Source of the DNA: Sphingobium chungbukense
Lineage (GTDB): Bacteria; Pseudomonadota; Alphaproteobacteria; Sphingomonadales; Sphingomonadaceae
DNA length: 64,000 nucleotides
NCBI RefSeq assembly: GCF_001005725.1
Contig: NZ_LBIC01000007.1
Span: forward strand, 124,001 to 188,000
Reading direction: 5' to 3'
The notes below the pieces were generated by a model. That model was not told the origin of the DNA, did not search any database, and worked only from the letters and a program-made list of their open reading frames with translations. Positions 44,606-53,018 of the stretch are shown in pieces (positions within the stretch are counted from its first letter, which is position 1; each line of letters begins with the position of its first letter). The position numbers and the translations under genes were made by a program.

Positions 44606-45052
44606 ATGCCCGTCATGAGTTCGATCCGCCCCGCCCGCGCCGCCGACGGCGCCCGCCTGCTCGACATCTGGCGCAAGGCCGTCGACGCCACCCATGATTT
44701 CCTGGCCCCCGCCGACCGCAGCGCGATCGATGCGGAAGTCGCGGCCTTCCTGCCCCAGGCCCCCGCATGGCTCGCCACCGACCCGGACGATCGCGCCATC
44801 GGCTTCATGCTGATCGACGGCACGCATATGGATGCGCTGTTCATCGATCCCGACTGGCATGGCCAGGGTGTGGGCCGGCGGCTCGTCGAACATGCCCTGT
44901 CCCTGCATCCCACGCTCACCACCGACGTCAACGAACAGAACCGGCGGGCGATGGCCTTCTACGAAGCGATGAACTTCGCCCGCACCGGCCGCTCGGACCG
45001 GGACGGCCAAGGCCGCCCCTATCCCCTCATCCACCTCCGCTACGCCCCCTGA
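44606..45052 (+). CDS. GNAT family N-acetyltransferase (YjaB-like), GTA cargo
   Basis: A 148-residue acetyltransferase: SSIRPARAADGARLLDIWRK, DGTHMDALFIDPDWHGQGVG (acetyl-CoA pyrophosphate loop QGVGRRL), TDVNEQNRRAMAFYEAMNFA. It is on the strand opposite the GTA genes, between terL and the TerS-like gene. It is divergent from terL (64 bases), so terL needs its own promoter. The start is 44606 or 44615; neither has a clear binding site. Confidence 0.9.
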   Translation: MPVMSSIRPARAADGARLLDIWRKAVDATHDFLAPADRSAIDAEVAAFLPQAPAWLATDPDDRAIGFMLIDGTHMDALFIDPDWHGQGVGRRLVEHALSLHPTLTTDVNEQNRRAMAFYEAMNFARTGRSDRDGQGRPYPLIHLRYAP

Positions 45053-45080
45053 CCGCTCTTGCCCAACGACGTCGCTAAAT

Positions 45081-45102
45081 CCCCTCTCCCACGGGAGAGG
45101 GG
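45081..45102. repeat. CCCCTCTCCC palindrome
   Basis: Ten-base arms CCCCTCTCCC and GGGAGAGGGG with a 2-base loop, between the convergent GNAT and TerS-like genes. G-rich GTGAGGGGAAGGGTGAGGG follows. A common dispersed bacterial repeat type; it could also end both transcripts. Confidence 0.7.
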
Positions 45103-45246
45103 GCCAGCCGCGCGCGGCGCGGCGGAAGGGTGAGGGGAAGGGTGAGGGTGAAACGGCCCGTTATCACTCGCCCTCCCCTCCCACCGGGAAAGGAGGATGC
45201 CCACCATCCACCCCTTCCCTGTTCAAGAGCCCGAAATCCGACCTAC

Positions 45247-45819
45247 CTACGCCTTACTCCGCTTGCGCACCCGCTCCAGCGCCAGCCGCAACCGCGCCAC
45301 GGCATCCTCGCCATCCGGCCGCTCGACGCCTTCCTCTCGCTGCGCCTCCGCCACCTCCTGCCGATGCGCCCTGAACAGGAGCGCCTGGATCATATGCGGA
45401 TGCCCGCGCCGGATCTTCCGGCTCTTCACCGCGCCCTCGCCGTCCAGCACGATCTCCTCCTGCTCCGTGCCGAACAGCGCCTGCCGCAGCATCAGCGCCG
45501 TCAATTCCTCATGCCCGATGCTCAGCGCCTGCTTCCACGCCATCGCAAAGCCCGGATCGCGCCGCTTCAGATAATAGACGGTCGACAGGTTCCGCCCCAC
45601 GGCCCGCGCCGCCTCGCTGACATTGCAGGTCAACGCCAGCGTCTCCAGAAACTTCGCCCGCAATTCCGGTGTCCAGCCATTGCTGCGCATCGCCCGTACC
45701 TGCGGCCCGCTCCCCTCGCCGCCCAACTGGCTGTTCGCCAACACCAGCACCCGGTCGGGCGCCTTCGCCCGCCCGCCGAAGCGCCGCTTCCCGCGCCCTT
45801 CCTTCACCTCATCCACCAT
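45247..45819 (-). CDS. TerS-like HTH protein (probable GTA g1)
   Basis: A 190-residue protein. The basic N-terminus GRGKRRFGGRAKAPDRVLVL is followed by an HTH (LTCNVSEAARAVGRNLSTVY, YLKRRDPGFAMAWKQAL) of the kind used in small terminase subunits, then a conserved HEELTALMLRQALFGTEQEE and a helical C-terminus. GTA g1 was recently recognised as the small terminase; the assignment here is by position and fold. I chose ATG 45819 (GGGGG six bases upstream); ATG 45825 is possible. Confidence 0.7.
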   Translation of the reverse strand: MVDEVKEGRGKRRFGGRAKAPDRVLVLANSQLGGEGSGPQVRAMRSNGWTPELRAKFLETLALTCNVSEAARAVGRNLSTVYYLKRRDPGFAMAWKQALSIGHEELTALMLRQALFGTEQEEIVLDGEGAVKSRKIRRGHPHMIQALLFRAHRQEVAEAQREEGVERPDGEDAVARLRLALERVRKRSKA

Positions 45820-45841
45820 GCCCATCCCCCGCGCCCAAGCC

Positions 45842-45870
45842 AAAGGGGCCGGCCCAACCGGACCAGCCCC
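45842..45870 (-). terminator. Terminator-like hairpin upstream of the TerS-like gene
   Basis: On the minus strand an 11-bp stem (two G-U) with a 4-base loop is followed by TTTGG. It ends 22 bases before the start. Same architecture as the hairpins before portal, capsid, g6 and tape measure. Confidence 0.65.
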
Positions 45871-45967
45871 TTCGCAACGCCTCGTCGGCGACTCACATTT
45901 TCCCAATGTCGTCCCATCTGCCAGAACAGCGTGACGATGTCAAGATAAATGTTCCATATGGGTTAAT

Positions 45968-46614
45968 TCATGCGGCAGCCATGCGCTCGATCGCCTTGGC
46001 TTCGGCCGCCAGCACCACGGCAAAGCTCGGCCGCTCCCGCATCTGCTGCAACCAAGCCCTGGTCCGGGGCCAGCCCCCTCCTTCAACACCGCGCTACAAT
46101 AACAGATGTTGATCAACGGACAGGCCACGGCAATATCCGCCAGCGTAAAGCGATCCTCGACCAGAAAGCCGCTCTGCGGCAGGATATTTTCCAGATAATC
46201 GTAAAGCCCCGGCAGGGTCTTCACCTCCGCCGCATCGGCCGCCGCCAGATCCTGCACCACTCCCAGCAGGGGCGCGACCATCCGGTTGAAGAATATCGGC
46301 ATCCCCGTTGCCTGGACGATGGTATCGGCAAACTCCTCATACCAGATCGTCCGCGCCCGCGCCTTCGCCTCGGTCGGGATCAGGTTCGGCTCCGGATGCA
46401 GCGTATCCAGATAGGTTATGATCGCGGTCGAGTCGCTGATCCGGAAATCCCCATCCTCGAACGCCGGCATCTTGCCGAAGGGCGACGCCCGCGCAAAGGC
46501 GTCCCCGCCCTGCCCGAAGCCGCCCGGCCGCAAATCCAGCTCGAGGCCCTTTTCCGCCGCGAACACAAGCACCTTGCGCACGAAAGGCGAAGGACGCGCT
46601 CCATAAAGGATCAT
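45968..46614 (-). pseudogene. Glutathione S-transferase family protein, -1 frameshift
   Basis: A second GST. The N-domain MILYGARPSPFVRKVLVFAA, FGKMPAFEDGDFRISDSTAI, and the start of the C-domain RFTLADIAVACPLINICYCS are in frame. After LKEG the frame breaks at five C (46074-46078, plus strand); one more base restores GGWPRTRAWLQQMRERPSFA and stops at 45968, giving about 215 residues. The uncorrected frame runs on to 45940 with Cys/Arg-rich nonsense. Confidence 0.88.
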
Positions 46615-46677
46615 GATGCTACCGCTCCTGATGATGAGGGCCGATCATGCCCCCCCGCTGTCAAAAGGCAAAGGAAA

Positions 46678-47439
46678 TCATCGCCCGCTGTCGCCCGACC
46701 CGGCCACCGCCTGCGTATAGTCGATCCGGATACGCACCCAGCTTCCGACCATCACCTTGCCGTTGACGCGCGGCGGCAGCACCAGGAACTGCCACGCGGC
46801 CAGCCGCACCGCCCGCGCAAAGCCCGACCCCATGGGCGATTCCCCCAGCGCCTGGCAGTTTTCGACATGATAATGGTCGACCGTCTTGCACGCGACCAGT
46901 CCCCAGCCCCGGGGCGGCGCATTGCCCGGCAGATAGCTTGCCAGTTCCACATGGGTGGGCCGCCGATACCATTCGGCCTCGTACAATTGCACCCCGCCCG
47001 GCCCTTCGCCCGGCCCGGCCACCGCCGCACTGTTCCCCTGACCCGACGACCCGTCCTCCGCGCCCTTCTTCGGCATCTTCCCGATATCCGCCGACGCCAT
47101 CTGCTGGCTGTCGATCACCAGGAAGGGCAAGGGCGAAGGCTGCTGCTCCGTCGGCTTCACCACCGGCCGGTCCCGCTTCACCACGGGCTGCACCTGCCGC
47201 TGCGCTGATTTCTCCTGCCGCTTCTTCTCGCTTTTCTCGGCCTTCGACTGCGCCTTCTCCGCCTTTTGCGCGGGCGCCATCTCGAAGGTCACCGGATTGC
47301 GGAAGTCGGGCAGCTTCACCACGGGCTTGGGCGCCAGCGTCAGCAAAGCCAGCAGCAATAGGCCGTTGAACAGCAGCGCGAACAGCAAGCCGCCACCGCG
47401 CTCACGCCATTTGGAAGGGGATGAAAAGGTCAGTTTCAC
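46678..47439 (-). CDS. TonB-like envelope protein
   Basis: A 253-residue protein with one N-terminal membrane anchor (GGGLLFALLFNGLLLLALLT), a long charged Pro/Lys/Gln region (EKAQSKAEKSEKKRQEKSAQ) that would span the periplasm, and a C-terminal globular part with CKTVDHYHVENCQALGESP and VMVGSWVRIRIDYTQAV, which is TonB-C-like. Energy transduction is inferred from the layout; no ExbB or ExbD gene is nearby. Confidence 0.65.
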   Translation of the reverse strand: MKLTFSSPSKWRERGGGLLFALLFNGLLLLALLTLAPKPVVKLPDFRNPVTFEMAPAQKAEKAQSKAEKSEKKRQEKSAQRQVQPVVKRDRPVVKPTEQQPSPLPFLVIDSQQMASADIGKMPKKGAEDGSSGQGNSAAVAGPGEGPGGVQLYEAEWYRRPTHVELASYLPGNAPPRGWGLVACKTVDHYHVENCQALGESPMGSGFARAVRLAAWQFLVLPPRVNGKVMVGSWVRIRIDYTQAVAGSGDSGR

Positions 47440-47509
47440 TCGATGGCGCCGGGGGTATCTGCCTGAGGGGTCATGCCCAGACGGCGCCGTTCCGTCAACG
47501 CCGTCCTCC

Positions 47510-47755
47510 TCAGCAGATATCCTCTTCCCGCACGACTGGTCGACTTTCCCGCGTCGCCCGCATCCGGCTGGCCTTGTCCTGCGGATCGGACGTCAGCACG
47601 ACATGATCCTCATGCACCTCCAGCAGCACCCCGGCAAAGGGCATGCCCTCCAGGCTACCCGTCACCCTGTAGCTCACCGAATCGCCGACCTTGAACGTCG
47701 CGGGATCGGTGTTGAATTCGAAGGGGCAACCGCCCTCACCCATGCCAAGCATCAT
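47510..47755 (-). CDS. Small hypothetical protein
   Basis: An 81-residue protein (MMLGMGEGGCPFEFNTDPAT, FKVGDSVSYRVTGSLEGMPF, GVLLEVHEDHVVLTSDPQDK), strand-rich and reminiscent of small SH3- or Hfq-like beta barrels. Composition supports real coding. No domain can be named. It lies between the TonB-like gene (same strand) and the divergent GNAT gene. Confidence 0.6.
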   Translation of the reverse strand: MMLGMGEGGCPFEFNTDPATFKVGDSVSYRVTGSLEGMPFAGVLLEVHEDHVVLTSDPQDKASRMRATRESRPVVREEDIC

Positions 47756-47844
47756 TTTCTCCTTTACCCGGAGCCTAGCCGCCGCCGCTCCCGCTGATCA
47801 AGCGGGCTGTCGCAACGATCACAGCCGCGCTAAACAGCCGCGCC

Positions 47845-48351
47845 ATGGACATCCGCCTTGCCACCGCCGCCGACCTCCCCCGCCTCCATCGCGTGATCGA
47901 GCGCGCCTATCGCGGTGAGGCCGCCAGCGAAAGCTGGGCCGTCGAATCCCCCCCGCCCACCAGCCCCCGCACCAGCATCCCCGCGCTGGAGGCGATCCTG
48001 TCCGACCCCGCCGAACGCCTGCTGGTCGCACTGGAAGAGGACGGCACGCCGATCGGCTGCGTCCAGATTTCCGACCTCGGCCAGGGCCGCGCCTATCTCG
48101 GCCTGCTCTGCATCGATCCCGGCCTCCAGTCGGGGGGACTCGGCCACGAACTGCTTGCCGCCGCCGAACGGCTCGCGGTTTCGGCCTTCGAAACCCACCA
48201 GATGGAAATGACCGTCATCACCACCCATGACCGCCTGATCGCCTATTATCAGCGCCGCGGCTACGAACCGACCGGCGAACGCCGCCCCTACCCGGTGCCG
48301 CTCGACCCGCCTTATGAAATGCTCGTGCTGGCAAAAGCGCTGGCGGCCTGA
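47845..48351 (+). CDS. GNAT family N-acetyltransferase
   Basis: A 168-residue acetyltransferase: MDIRLATAADLPRLHRVIER, RLLVALEEDGTPIGCVQISD, AYLGLLCIDPGLQSGGLGHE (acetyl-CoA loop) and YYQRRGYEPTGERRPYPVPL. Likely transfers acetyl from acetyl-CoA to a small molecule or protein amine. Substrate unknown. The next gene starts 26 bases later. Confidence 0.9.
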   Translation: MDIRLATAADLPRLHRVIERAYRGEAASESWAVESPPPTSPRTSIPALEAILSDPAERLLVALEEDGTPIGCVQISDLGQGRAYLGLLCIDPGLQSGGLGHELLAAAERLAVSAFETHQMEMTVITTHDRLIAYYQRRGYEPTGERRPYPVPLDPPYEMLVLAKALAA

Positions 48352-48377
48352 AACCTCTTCGTCTAGGGGTCTGGCCG

Positions 48378-49016
48378 ATGCTTACGAAGCTGTACCAATG
48401 GACGCTGGCGAAAGCCGCCCACGCCCACGCCGAACGCTGGCTTTTCGCCATCAGTTTCATGGAATCCAGCTTCTTCCCGATCCCGCCGCACCCGCTGCTG
48501 GGCCTGATGTGCCTCGCCCGCCCGGAACGCGCGATCCGCTTCGGCCTTATCTGCACCATCGCATCGGTGCTGGGCGGCCTGTTCGGCTATGCCATCGGCC
48601 ATTTCGTCTATGAGGCGGTCGGCCAGCAAATCCTGCACGCGCTCGGCCTCGCCGCCAAATTCCCCGTCGCCGCCTGCTATCTGCGCGATTACGGGGCGGA
48701 GATCATCCTGATCAAGGGCGCAACGCCCATCCCCTTCAAGCTGATCACCATCACCGCGGGCTTCATCGGCCTGTCGCTCTTCACCTTCCTCTGGGCCAGC
48801 ATCCTCTCCCGCGCCTTCCAGTTCATGCTCGTGGGCTTCCTGTTCTGGAAATTCGGCCGTCCGATCAAGGCATTCATCGAGAAATATCTCGGCCTGCTCT
48901 CCGCCGCTTTCCTGGTCCTGGTGGTCGGCGGCTTCATCGCGGCTTCGGCCCTGACGGGCGGCAGCGGCGACAAGAACGACAAGTGCAGCCACGCCACCAT
49001 GGCCACCCTGCGCTGA
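48378..49016 (+). CDS. YqaA family (SNARE-associated/DedA-like) membrane protein
   Basis: A 212-residue protein with four to five membrane helices. The family core is FAISFMESSFFPIPPHPLLG and LIKGATPIPFKLITITAGFI, with amphipathic re-entrant elements. DedA-superfamily proteins are linked to lipid flipping and membrane potential; that is inferred. It starts 26 bases after the GNAT gene and 10 bases before lnt, so an operon is likely. Confidence 0.9.
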   Translation: MLTKLYQWTLAKAAHAHAERWLFAISFMESSFFPIPPHPLLGLMCLARPERAIRFGLICTIASVLGGLFGYAIGHFVYEAVGQQILHALGLAAKFPVAACYLRDYGAEIILIKGATPIPFKLITITAGFIGLSLFTFLWASILSRAFQFMLVGFLFWKFGRPIKAFIEKYLGLLSAAFLVLVVGGFIAASALTGGSGDKNDKCSHATMATLR

Positions 49017-49026
49017 CCCGCAGCCC

Positions 49027-50631
49027 ATGAAGCATATCCCGGCCCGCTTCCCGAAGCTCACCGCGCTGCTCGCCGGATTCCTCGCGGCTACGGGTTTCGA
49101 GCCGCTCAAGCTCTGGCCCGTCACCCTCGCCTGCTTCGCGCTGCTGATCGTGCTGATCGAACAGGCCCCCAGTCGCCGCAGCGCCTTCTCACGCGGCTGG
49201 CTGTTCGGCGTCGGCCATTTCACCCTGGGCCTCAACTGGATCGCCCACGCCTTCACCTTCCAGGATTCCATGCCGCACTGGTTCGGCTATGGCGCGGTCC
49301 TCCTGCTGTCCCTCTACCTCGCGGTCTATCCGGGCCTGGCGACTCTCATGACCTGGTGGTTAGGAAACCACGTGTTCCTGCGCAGGCAGGAACCCAGTCC
49401 CGCCGTCAGCACTGGACTCCTGCCGACGCAGGAGTACGGCAAACTGCCCCTCATCCTCCTCTTCGCCGCGACATGGCTCGCCGCCGAATATCTCCGCGCC
49501 ACCGCCTTCACCGGCTTCGCGTGGAACCCGTTGGGCGTCACGCTGCTGCCCACCGGCATCGCCATAGCCTCGACCCTGATCGGTACCTATGGCGTCGGCG
49601 CGCTCGTCATATTGGCCTCCGGCGCGCTCCTCCTCACAATCCGTCGCCAATTCAAACCCGCCGCCGCCATAGCCGCGCCACTCTGCGCCCTTGCTCTCTG
49701 GAGCCTTCTTTCCCCTGCTCCGACCACCCCGCCGGGCACGCCCCGCATCCGCGTGGTGCAGCCCAATATCGGCCAGGACGAGAAATATTCCCCCGAACTC
49801 GAACAGGCGCATTTCCAGACCCTCGCCACCCTTTCCGGCACGCCTCGCCCGGCCCCGCGCCTGATCTTCTGGCCCGAAGCCGCCATTCCAGCCTATCTCG
49901 ATCTGGAACCGGAATGGCGCGCGCGCCTCGCGGCACTGCTCGGTCCCGGCGACCTGCTGATGACCGGCGCGACCAAGGTCTATTTCAGGCCCATCGAGAA
50001 GAACGGCGTCCTCGAAAACACCCTCGCCGGCGCCAACAACAGCCTGTTCATCGTCGACCCCGGCGCGCGCCTGCTCGGTCGCTACGACAAGTCGCACCTC
50101 GTCCCCTATGGCGAATATCTCCCCATGCGCGAGCTTCTCCAGCCGCTCGGCCTGTCCCGACTCGTCCCCGGCGCCGTCGATTTCTGGCCCGGCCCCGGCC
50201 CGCAAAGCCTGCTCCTGCCCGCCACCCTCGGCCGTCCGCAGCTCAAGATGGGCGTGCAAATCTGCTACGAGATCATCTTCTCCGGCCAGGTGGTGGACGA
50301 AGCCAACCGCCCCGACTTCCTCTTCAACCCCTCGAACGACGCCTGGTTCGGCAGTTGGGGCCCGGTCCAGCACCTCGCCCAAGCCCGCCTCCGCGCGCTG
50401 GAGGAAGGCATACCCATCATCCGCTCGACTCCCACCGGCGTCTCGGCGGTGGTGGATGCCCGCGGCCATATCCTCAGCCACATCGGCCATCATCGCGCCG
50501 GTTTCCTCGACACCGCACTCCCTCCCGCCCTGCCGCCGACGCTCTTCGCCCGCCTTGGCAACTGGGCGCCCTTCGCCTTCATGCTGGCCCTCATCGCACT
50601 GGCCATTGCCACCCGCAGAACGACCCGCTAA
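49027..50631 (+). CDS. lnt: Apolipoprotein N-acyltransferase, with an in-frame repeat insertion
   Basis: A 534-residue inner-membrane enzyme for the last step of lipoprotein maturation. About seven helices cover residues 1-215, then a CN-hydrolase domain with the E-K-C triad in [27 protein letters not shown] and [11 protein letters not shown]. Residues about 115-137 (charged, [18 protein letters not shown]) are encoded by a dispersed palindromic repeat inserted in frame between two membrane segments; homologues lack this stretch as far as I know. The rest is intact. Confidence 0.93.
   Translation: MKHIPARFPKLTALLAGFLAATGFEPLKLWPVTLACFALLIVLIEQAPSRRSAFSRGWLFGVGHFTLGLNWIAHAFTFQDSMPHWFGYGAVLLLSLYLAVYPGLATLMTWWLGNHVFLRRQEPSPAVSTGLLPTQEYGKLPLILLFAATWLAAEYLRATAFTGFAWNPLGVTLLPTGIAIASTLIGTYGVGALVILASGALLLTIRRQFKPAAAIAAPLCALALWSLLSPAPTTPPGTPRIRVVQPNIGQDEKYSPELEQAHFQTLATLSGTPRPAPRLIFWPEAAIPAYLDLEPEWRARLAALLGPGDLLMTGATKVYFRPIEKNGVLENTLAGANNSLFIVDPGARLLGRYDKSHLVPYGEYLPMRELLQPLGLSRLVPGAVDFWPGPGPQSLLLPATLGRPQLKMGVQICYEIIFSGQVVDEANRPDFLFNPSNDAWFGSWGPVQHLAQARLRALEEGIPIIRSTPTGVSAVVDARGHILSHIGHHRAGFLDTALPPALPPTLFARLGNWAPFAFMLALIALAIATRRTTR
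49372..49437 (+). repeat. Palindromic repeat inserted in frame in lnt
   Basis: Two hairpins in tandem, TTCCTGC-GCAG-GCAGGAA (49375-49392) and CTCCTGC-CGAC-GCAGGAG (49417-49434), joined by CCAGT/ACTGG pairing, giving a cloverleaf-like element of about 66 bases. This is a whole number of codons and the frame stays open through it. Confidence 0.85.
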
Positions 50632-50689
50632 TAGCCACATAAACTTTTCTTTATGTCGCTTGTCCGCACAGCGTGCTAACGGGAGTCCC

Positions 50690-51898
50690 ATGCGCAACAA
50701 CTATCTCTTCACCTCGGAATCCGTCTCCGAAGGCCATCCCGACAAGGTCGCCGACCAGATTTCCGACGCGATCGTCGACCTGTTCCTGTCGAAGGACCCC
50801 GAAGCCCGCATCGCCTGCGAAACGCTGACCACGACCCAGCTCGTGGTGCTGGCGGGCGAGATCCGCTGCAAGGGCGTTTATGAAAACGGCGCCTGGGCGC
50901 CGGGCGCGCAGGAAGAGATCGAGCGCACCGTCCGTGAGACTGTCAAGCGCATCGGCTATGAGCAGGACGGCTTCCACTGGGAAACTTTCCGCTTCGAAAA
51001 CAACCTCCACGGCCAATCCGCGCACATCGCGCAGGGCGTCGACGCCGCGGGTAACAAGGATGAAGGCGCGGGCGACCAGGGCATCATGTTCGGCTTCGCC
51101 TGCGACGAAACCCCCGACCTCATGCCCGCCACGCTGGACTACAGCCACAAGATCCTGGCGAAGATGGCCGCCGACCGTCACTCTGGCCGTGCCCCCTTCC
51201 TGGAGCCCGACGCCAAGAGCCAGGTCACACTGCGCTTCGAAAACGGCAAGCCCGCCGCCGCCACCGCCATCGTCGTCTCGACCCAGCACGCGCCGGGCTA
51301 TGACGAGGGTGCGAAGGACGCGGAACTCAAAGCCTATGTGAAGGGCGTCGTCGCGGAAATCCTGCCGGGCGAACTGCTCTCGGACGAGACCGTCTATCAC
51401 ATCAACCCGACCGGCAGCTTCGAGATCGGCGGCCCGGACGGCGACGCCGGCCTCACCGGCCGCAAGATCATCGTCGACACCTATGGCGGCGCCTCGCCCC
51501 ATGGCGGCGGCGCCTTCAGCGGCAAGGACCCGACCAAGGTCGACCGCTCGGCGGCGTATATCACCCGCTATCTAGCAAAGAACATCGTCGCCGCCGGTCT
51601 CGCCAAGCGCTGCACGATCCAGCTCGCCTACGCCATCGGCGTATCGGAGCCGCTGTCGCTCTATGTCGACACCCACGGCACCGGCACGGTCGGCGACGAC
51701 CGGATCGAGGACGCGATCAAGGGCATCAAGGAACTGGGCGGCCTCACCCCGCGCGGCATCCGCACCCATCTCGGCCTCAACAAGCCAATCTACCAGCCGT
51801 CGGCCGCCTACGGCCATTTCGGGCGCAAGCCGGAGGGCGATTTCTTCCCCTGGGAACGCACCGATCTGGTAGACAAGCTCAAGGCGGCCATCGCCTGA
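50690..51898 (+). CDS. metK: S-adenosylmethionine synthase
   Basis: A 402-residue enzyme that makes SAM from methionine and ATP. Signatures: [36 protein letters not shown] (hexapeptide GAGDQG), [20 protein letters not shown] (GGGAFSGKD). Length and motifs are normal. The leader between lnt and metK is only 58 bases; it has a CATAAA/TTTATG hairpin but I could not match it to a SAM riboswitch consensus. Confidence 0.97.
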   Translation: MRNNYLFTSESVSEGHPDKVADQISDAIVDLFLSKDPEARIACETLTTTQLVVLAGEIRCKGVYENGAWAPGAQEEIERTVRETVKRIGYEQDGFHWETFRFENNLHGQSAHIAQGVDAAGNKDEGAGDQGIMFGFACDETPDLMPATLDYSHKILAKMAADRHSGRAPFLEPDAKSQVTLRFENGKPAAATAIVVSTQHAPGYDEGAKDAELKAYVKGVVAEILPGELLSDETVYHINPTGSFEIGGPDGDAGLTGRKIIVDTYGGASPHGGGAFSGKDPTKVDRSAAYITRYLAKNIVAAGLAKRCTIQLAYAIGVSEPLSLYVDTHGTGTVGDDRIEDAIKGIKELGGLTPRGIRTHLGLNKPIYQPSAAYGHFGRKPEGDFFPWERTDLVDKLKAAIA

Positions 51899-51917
51899 TG
51901 CAATGATCGGGGGAATC

Positions 51918-52415
51918 ATGGGACGGAAGCACCGCCAATCCATCGCCACTCTGGCCATGGGAGCGGCGCTCACCGCTTCCGTCCCGTCCCCCATTTTCGC
52001 GGCGCCTGCCAAGCCCGGCGACGCCGCGCTCTTCCGCGCCGCGGGTCTCAAGAATGATGGCCGCGGCTGGACCAGCGGCTGCGACGATTCCGGCCAACCG
52101 CCTTCCCCCGCCACCATCGACGAACGCCGCGATCTCAATGGCGACGGGCGCCCGGAAGCCGTCATCTCCGAATCCAGCAGCTATTGCTACGGCAATACCG
52201 GGCAAGCCTTCTGGCTGCTCAGTCAGCAGGCCGACGGCAATTGGAAACTGATGGCGCACGAAACCGGCATCCCCGAATTCCTCGCCGCCAAAGGCCCCGG
52301 CGGCTGGCCCGACCTGTCGGTCGGCGGCCCCGGTTTCTGCTTTCCCGTCCTGCGCTGGAACGGTCGCAGCTACGCCTTCCACCATCGCGCCTATGAAGGA
52401 AAGCCCTGCCGCTAG
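51918..52415 (+). CDS. Exported protein with FG-GAP-like calcium motif
   Basis: A 165-residue protein. The signal peptide ends near PSPIFAAPA. The mature part has RRDLNGDGRPEAVISESSSY, a D-x-N-x-D-G Ca-binding loop, and WPDLSVGGPGFCFPVLRWNG, as in FG-GAP or VCBS-type exported proteins. The start at 51918 has GGGGGA upstream; the ATG at 51903 would add five residues. Function unknown. Confidence 0.7.
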   Translation: MGRKHRQSIATLAMGAALTASVPSPIFAAPAKPGDAALFRAAGLKNDGRGWTSGCDDSGQPPSPATIDERRDLNGDGRPEAVISESSSYCYGNTGQAFWLLSQQADGNWKLMAHETGIPEFLAAKGPGGWPDLSVGGPGFCFPVLRWNGRSYAFHHRAYEGKPCR

Positions 52416-52556
52416 ACCTCTGCCGCTGCCCCATCACCATGACGGCTAAATGAAGAAAAGTTCATTAGGCCCAGACCGTAAATCCGCTCATAAGCGGCGT
52501 GTCGGGCCCGCACCCCTGTCGGGCCCGGCAACTCCCTCTCAGGAAAGGGACATGCG

Positions 52557-52775
52557 ATGATCGGAAAATCCTTCACCGGGACGCCTTTCACCAGGACTCT
52601 GGCCTCCGCCTTCCTCGGCCTGGTCCTCGTAGCAGGCAGCGCCGCTCCCGCGCTCGCCGCACCCTGCAAGGACGCCAAGGGCAAATTCATCAAATGTCCG
52701 CCCAAACCGGCCAAGCCCGCCCCCAAAAAGGGGCCGTGCCGGGACGCCAAGGGCAAGTTCATCAAGTGCAAATGA
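52557..52775 (+). CDS. Small exported Lys/Cys-rich repeat protein
   Basis: A 72-residue protein: signal peptide ending APALAA, then PCKDAKGKFIKC, a Pro/Lys linker (PPKPAKPAPKKG) and a second PCRDAKGKFIKC. Two duplicated 12-residue cysteine units with conserved spacing. AGGAAAGG precedes the start. A short GC-rich direct repeat (TCGGGCCCG twice) lies in its leader. The pattern suggests metal or phosphate binding, but this is inference. Confidence 0.75.
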   Translation: MIGKSFTGTPFTRTLASAFLGLVLVAGSAAPALAAPCKDAKGKFIKCPPKPAKPAPKKGPCRDAKGKFIKCK

Positions 52776-53018
52776 GCTGACGCCAGTCCGGTTCGAAAGG
52801 CCCGCTCCCCTGGCCTGACAAACCAGGCGCGGCGCAGCCGTCCCCCCTTCCGGAACGCCATGTTCCGGAACAGCCCCCATCGCCGCCAGCCCCGGCGATG
52901 CGGGTTCCCCGCCTCCTGTCCCCGATCAATCTCCTCAACACCGGGGACAGGAGGCGCCCCTTTCGTCCTGCCTTCTTCCGGCTTGCCCCCATGGCCTCCG
53001 CCCGCTATCGGCGCGCGC

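Larger units (their letters stand above)
30145..45819 (-). mobile_element. RcGTA-like gene transfer agent structural cluster
   Basis: Minus-strand genes in RcGTA order from right to left: TerS-like, TerL, portal, DUF6127 (g3.5 position), prohead protease, capsid, g6, a short g7-position protein, g8, g9, g10, g10.1, tape measure, g12, g13, g14, g15 and DUF2793. There is no integrase, repressor, replication or lysis gene, which separates a GTA from an ordinary prophage. Plus-strand inserts (a GNAT gene, a secreted protein) split it. TerL and the prohead protease are frameshifted as sequenced, so particle production is uncertain. Confidence 0.9.

Noticed and set aside
30145..45819. Active temperate prophage
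   Set aside because: No integrase, repressor, replication, lysis or att-like repeats; gene order follows RcGTA, so a GTA cluster is the better description.
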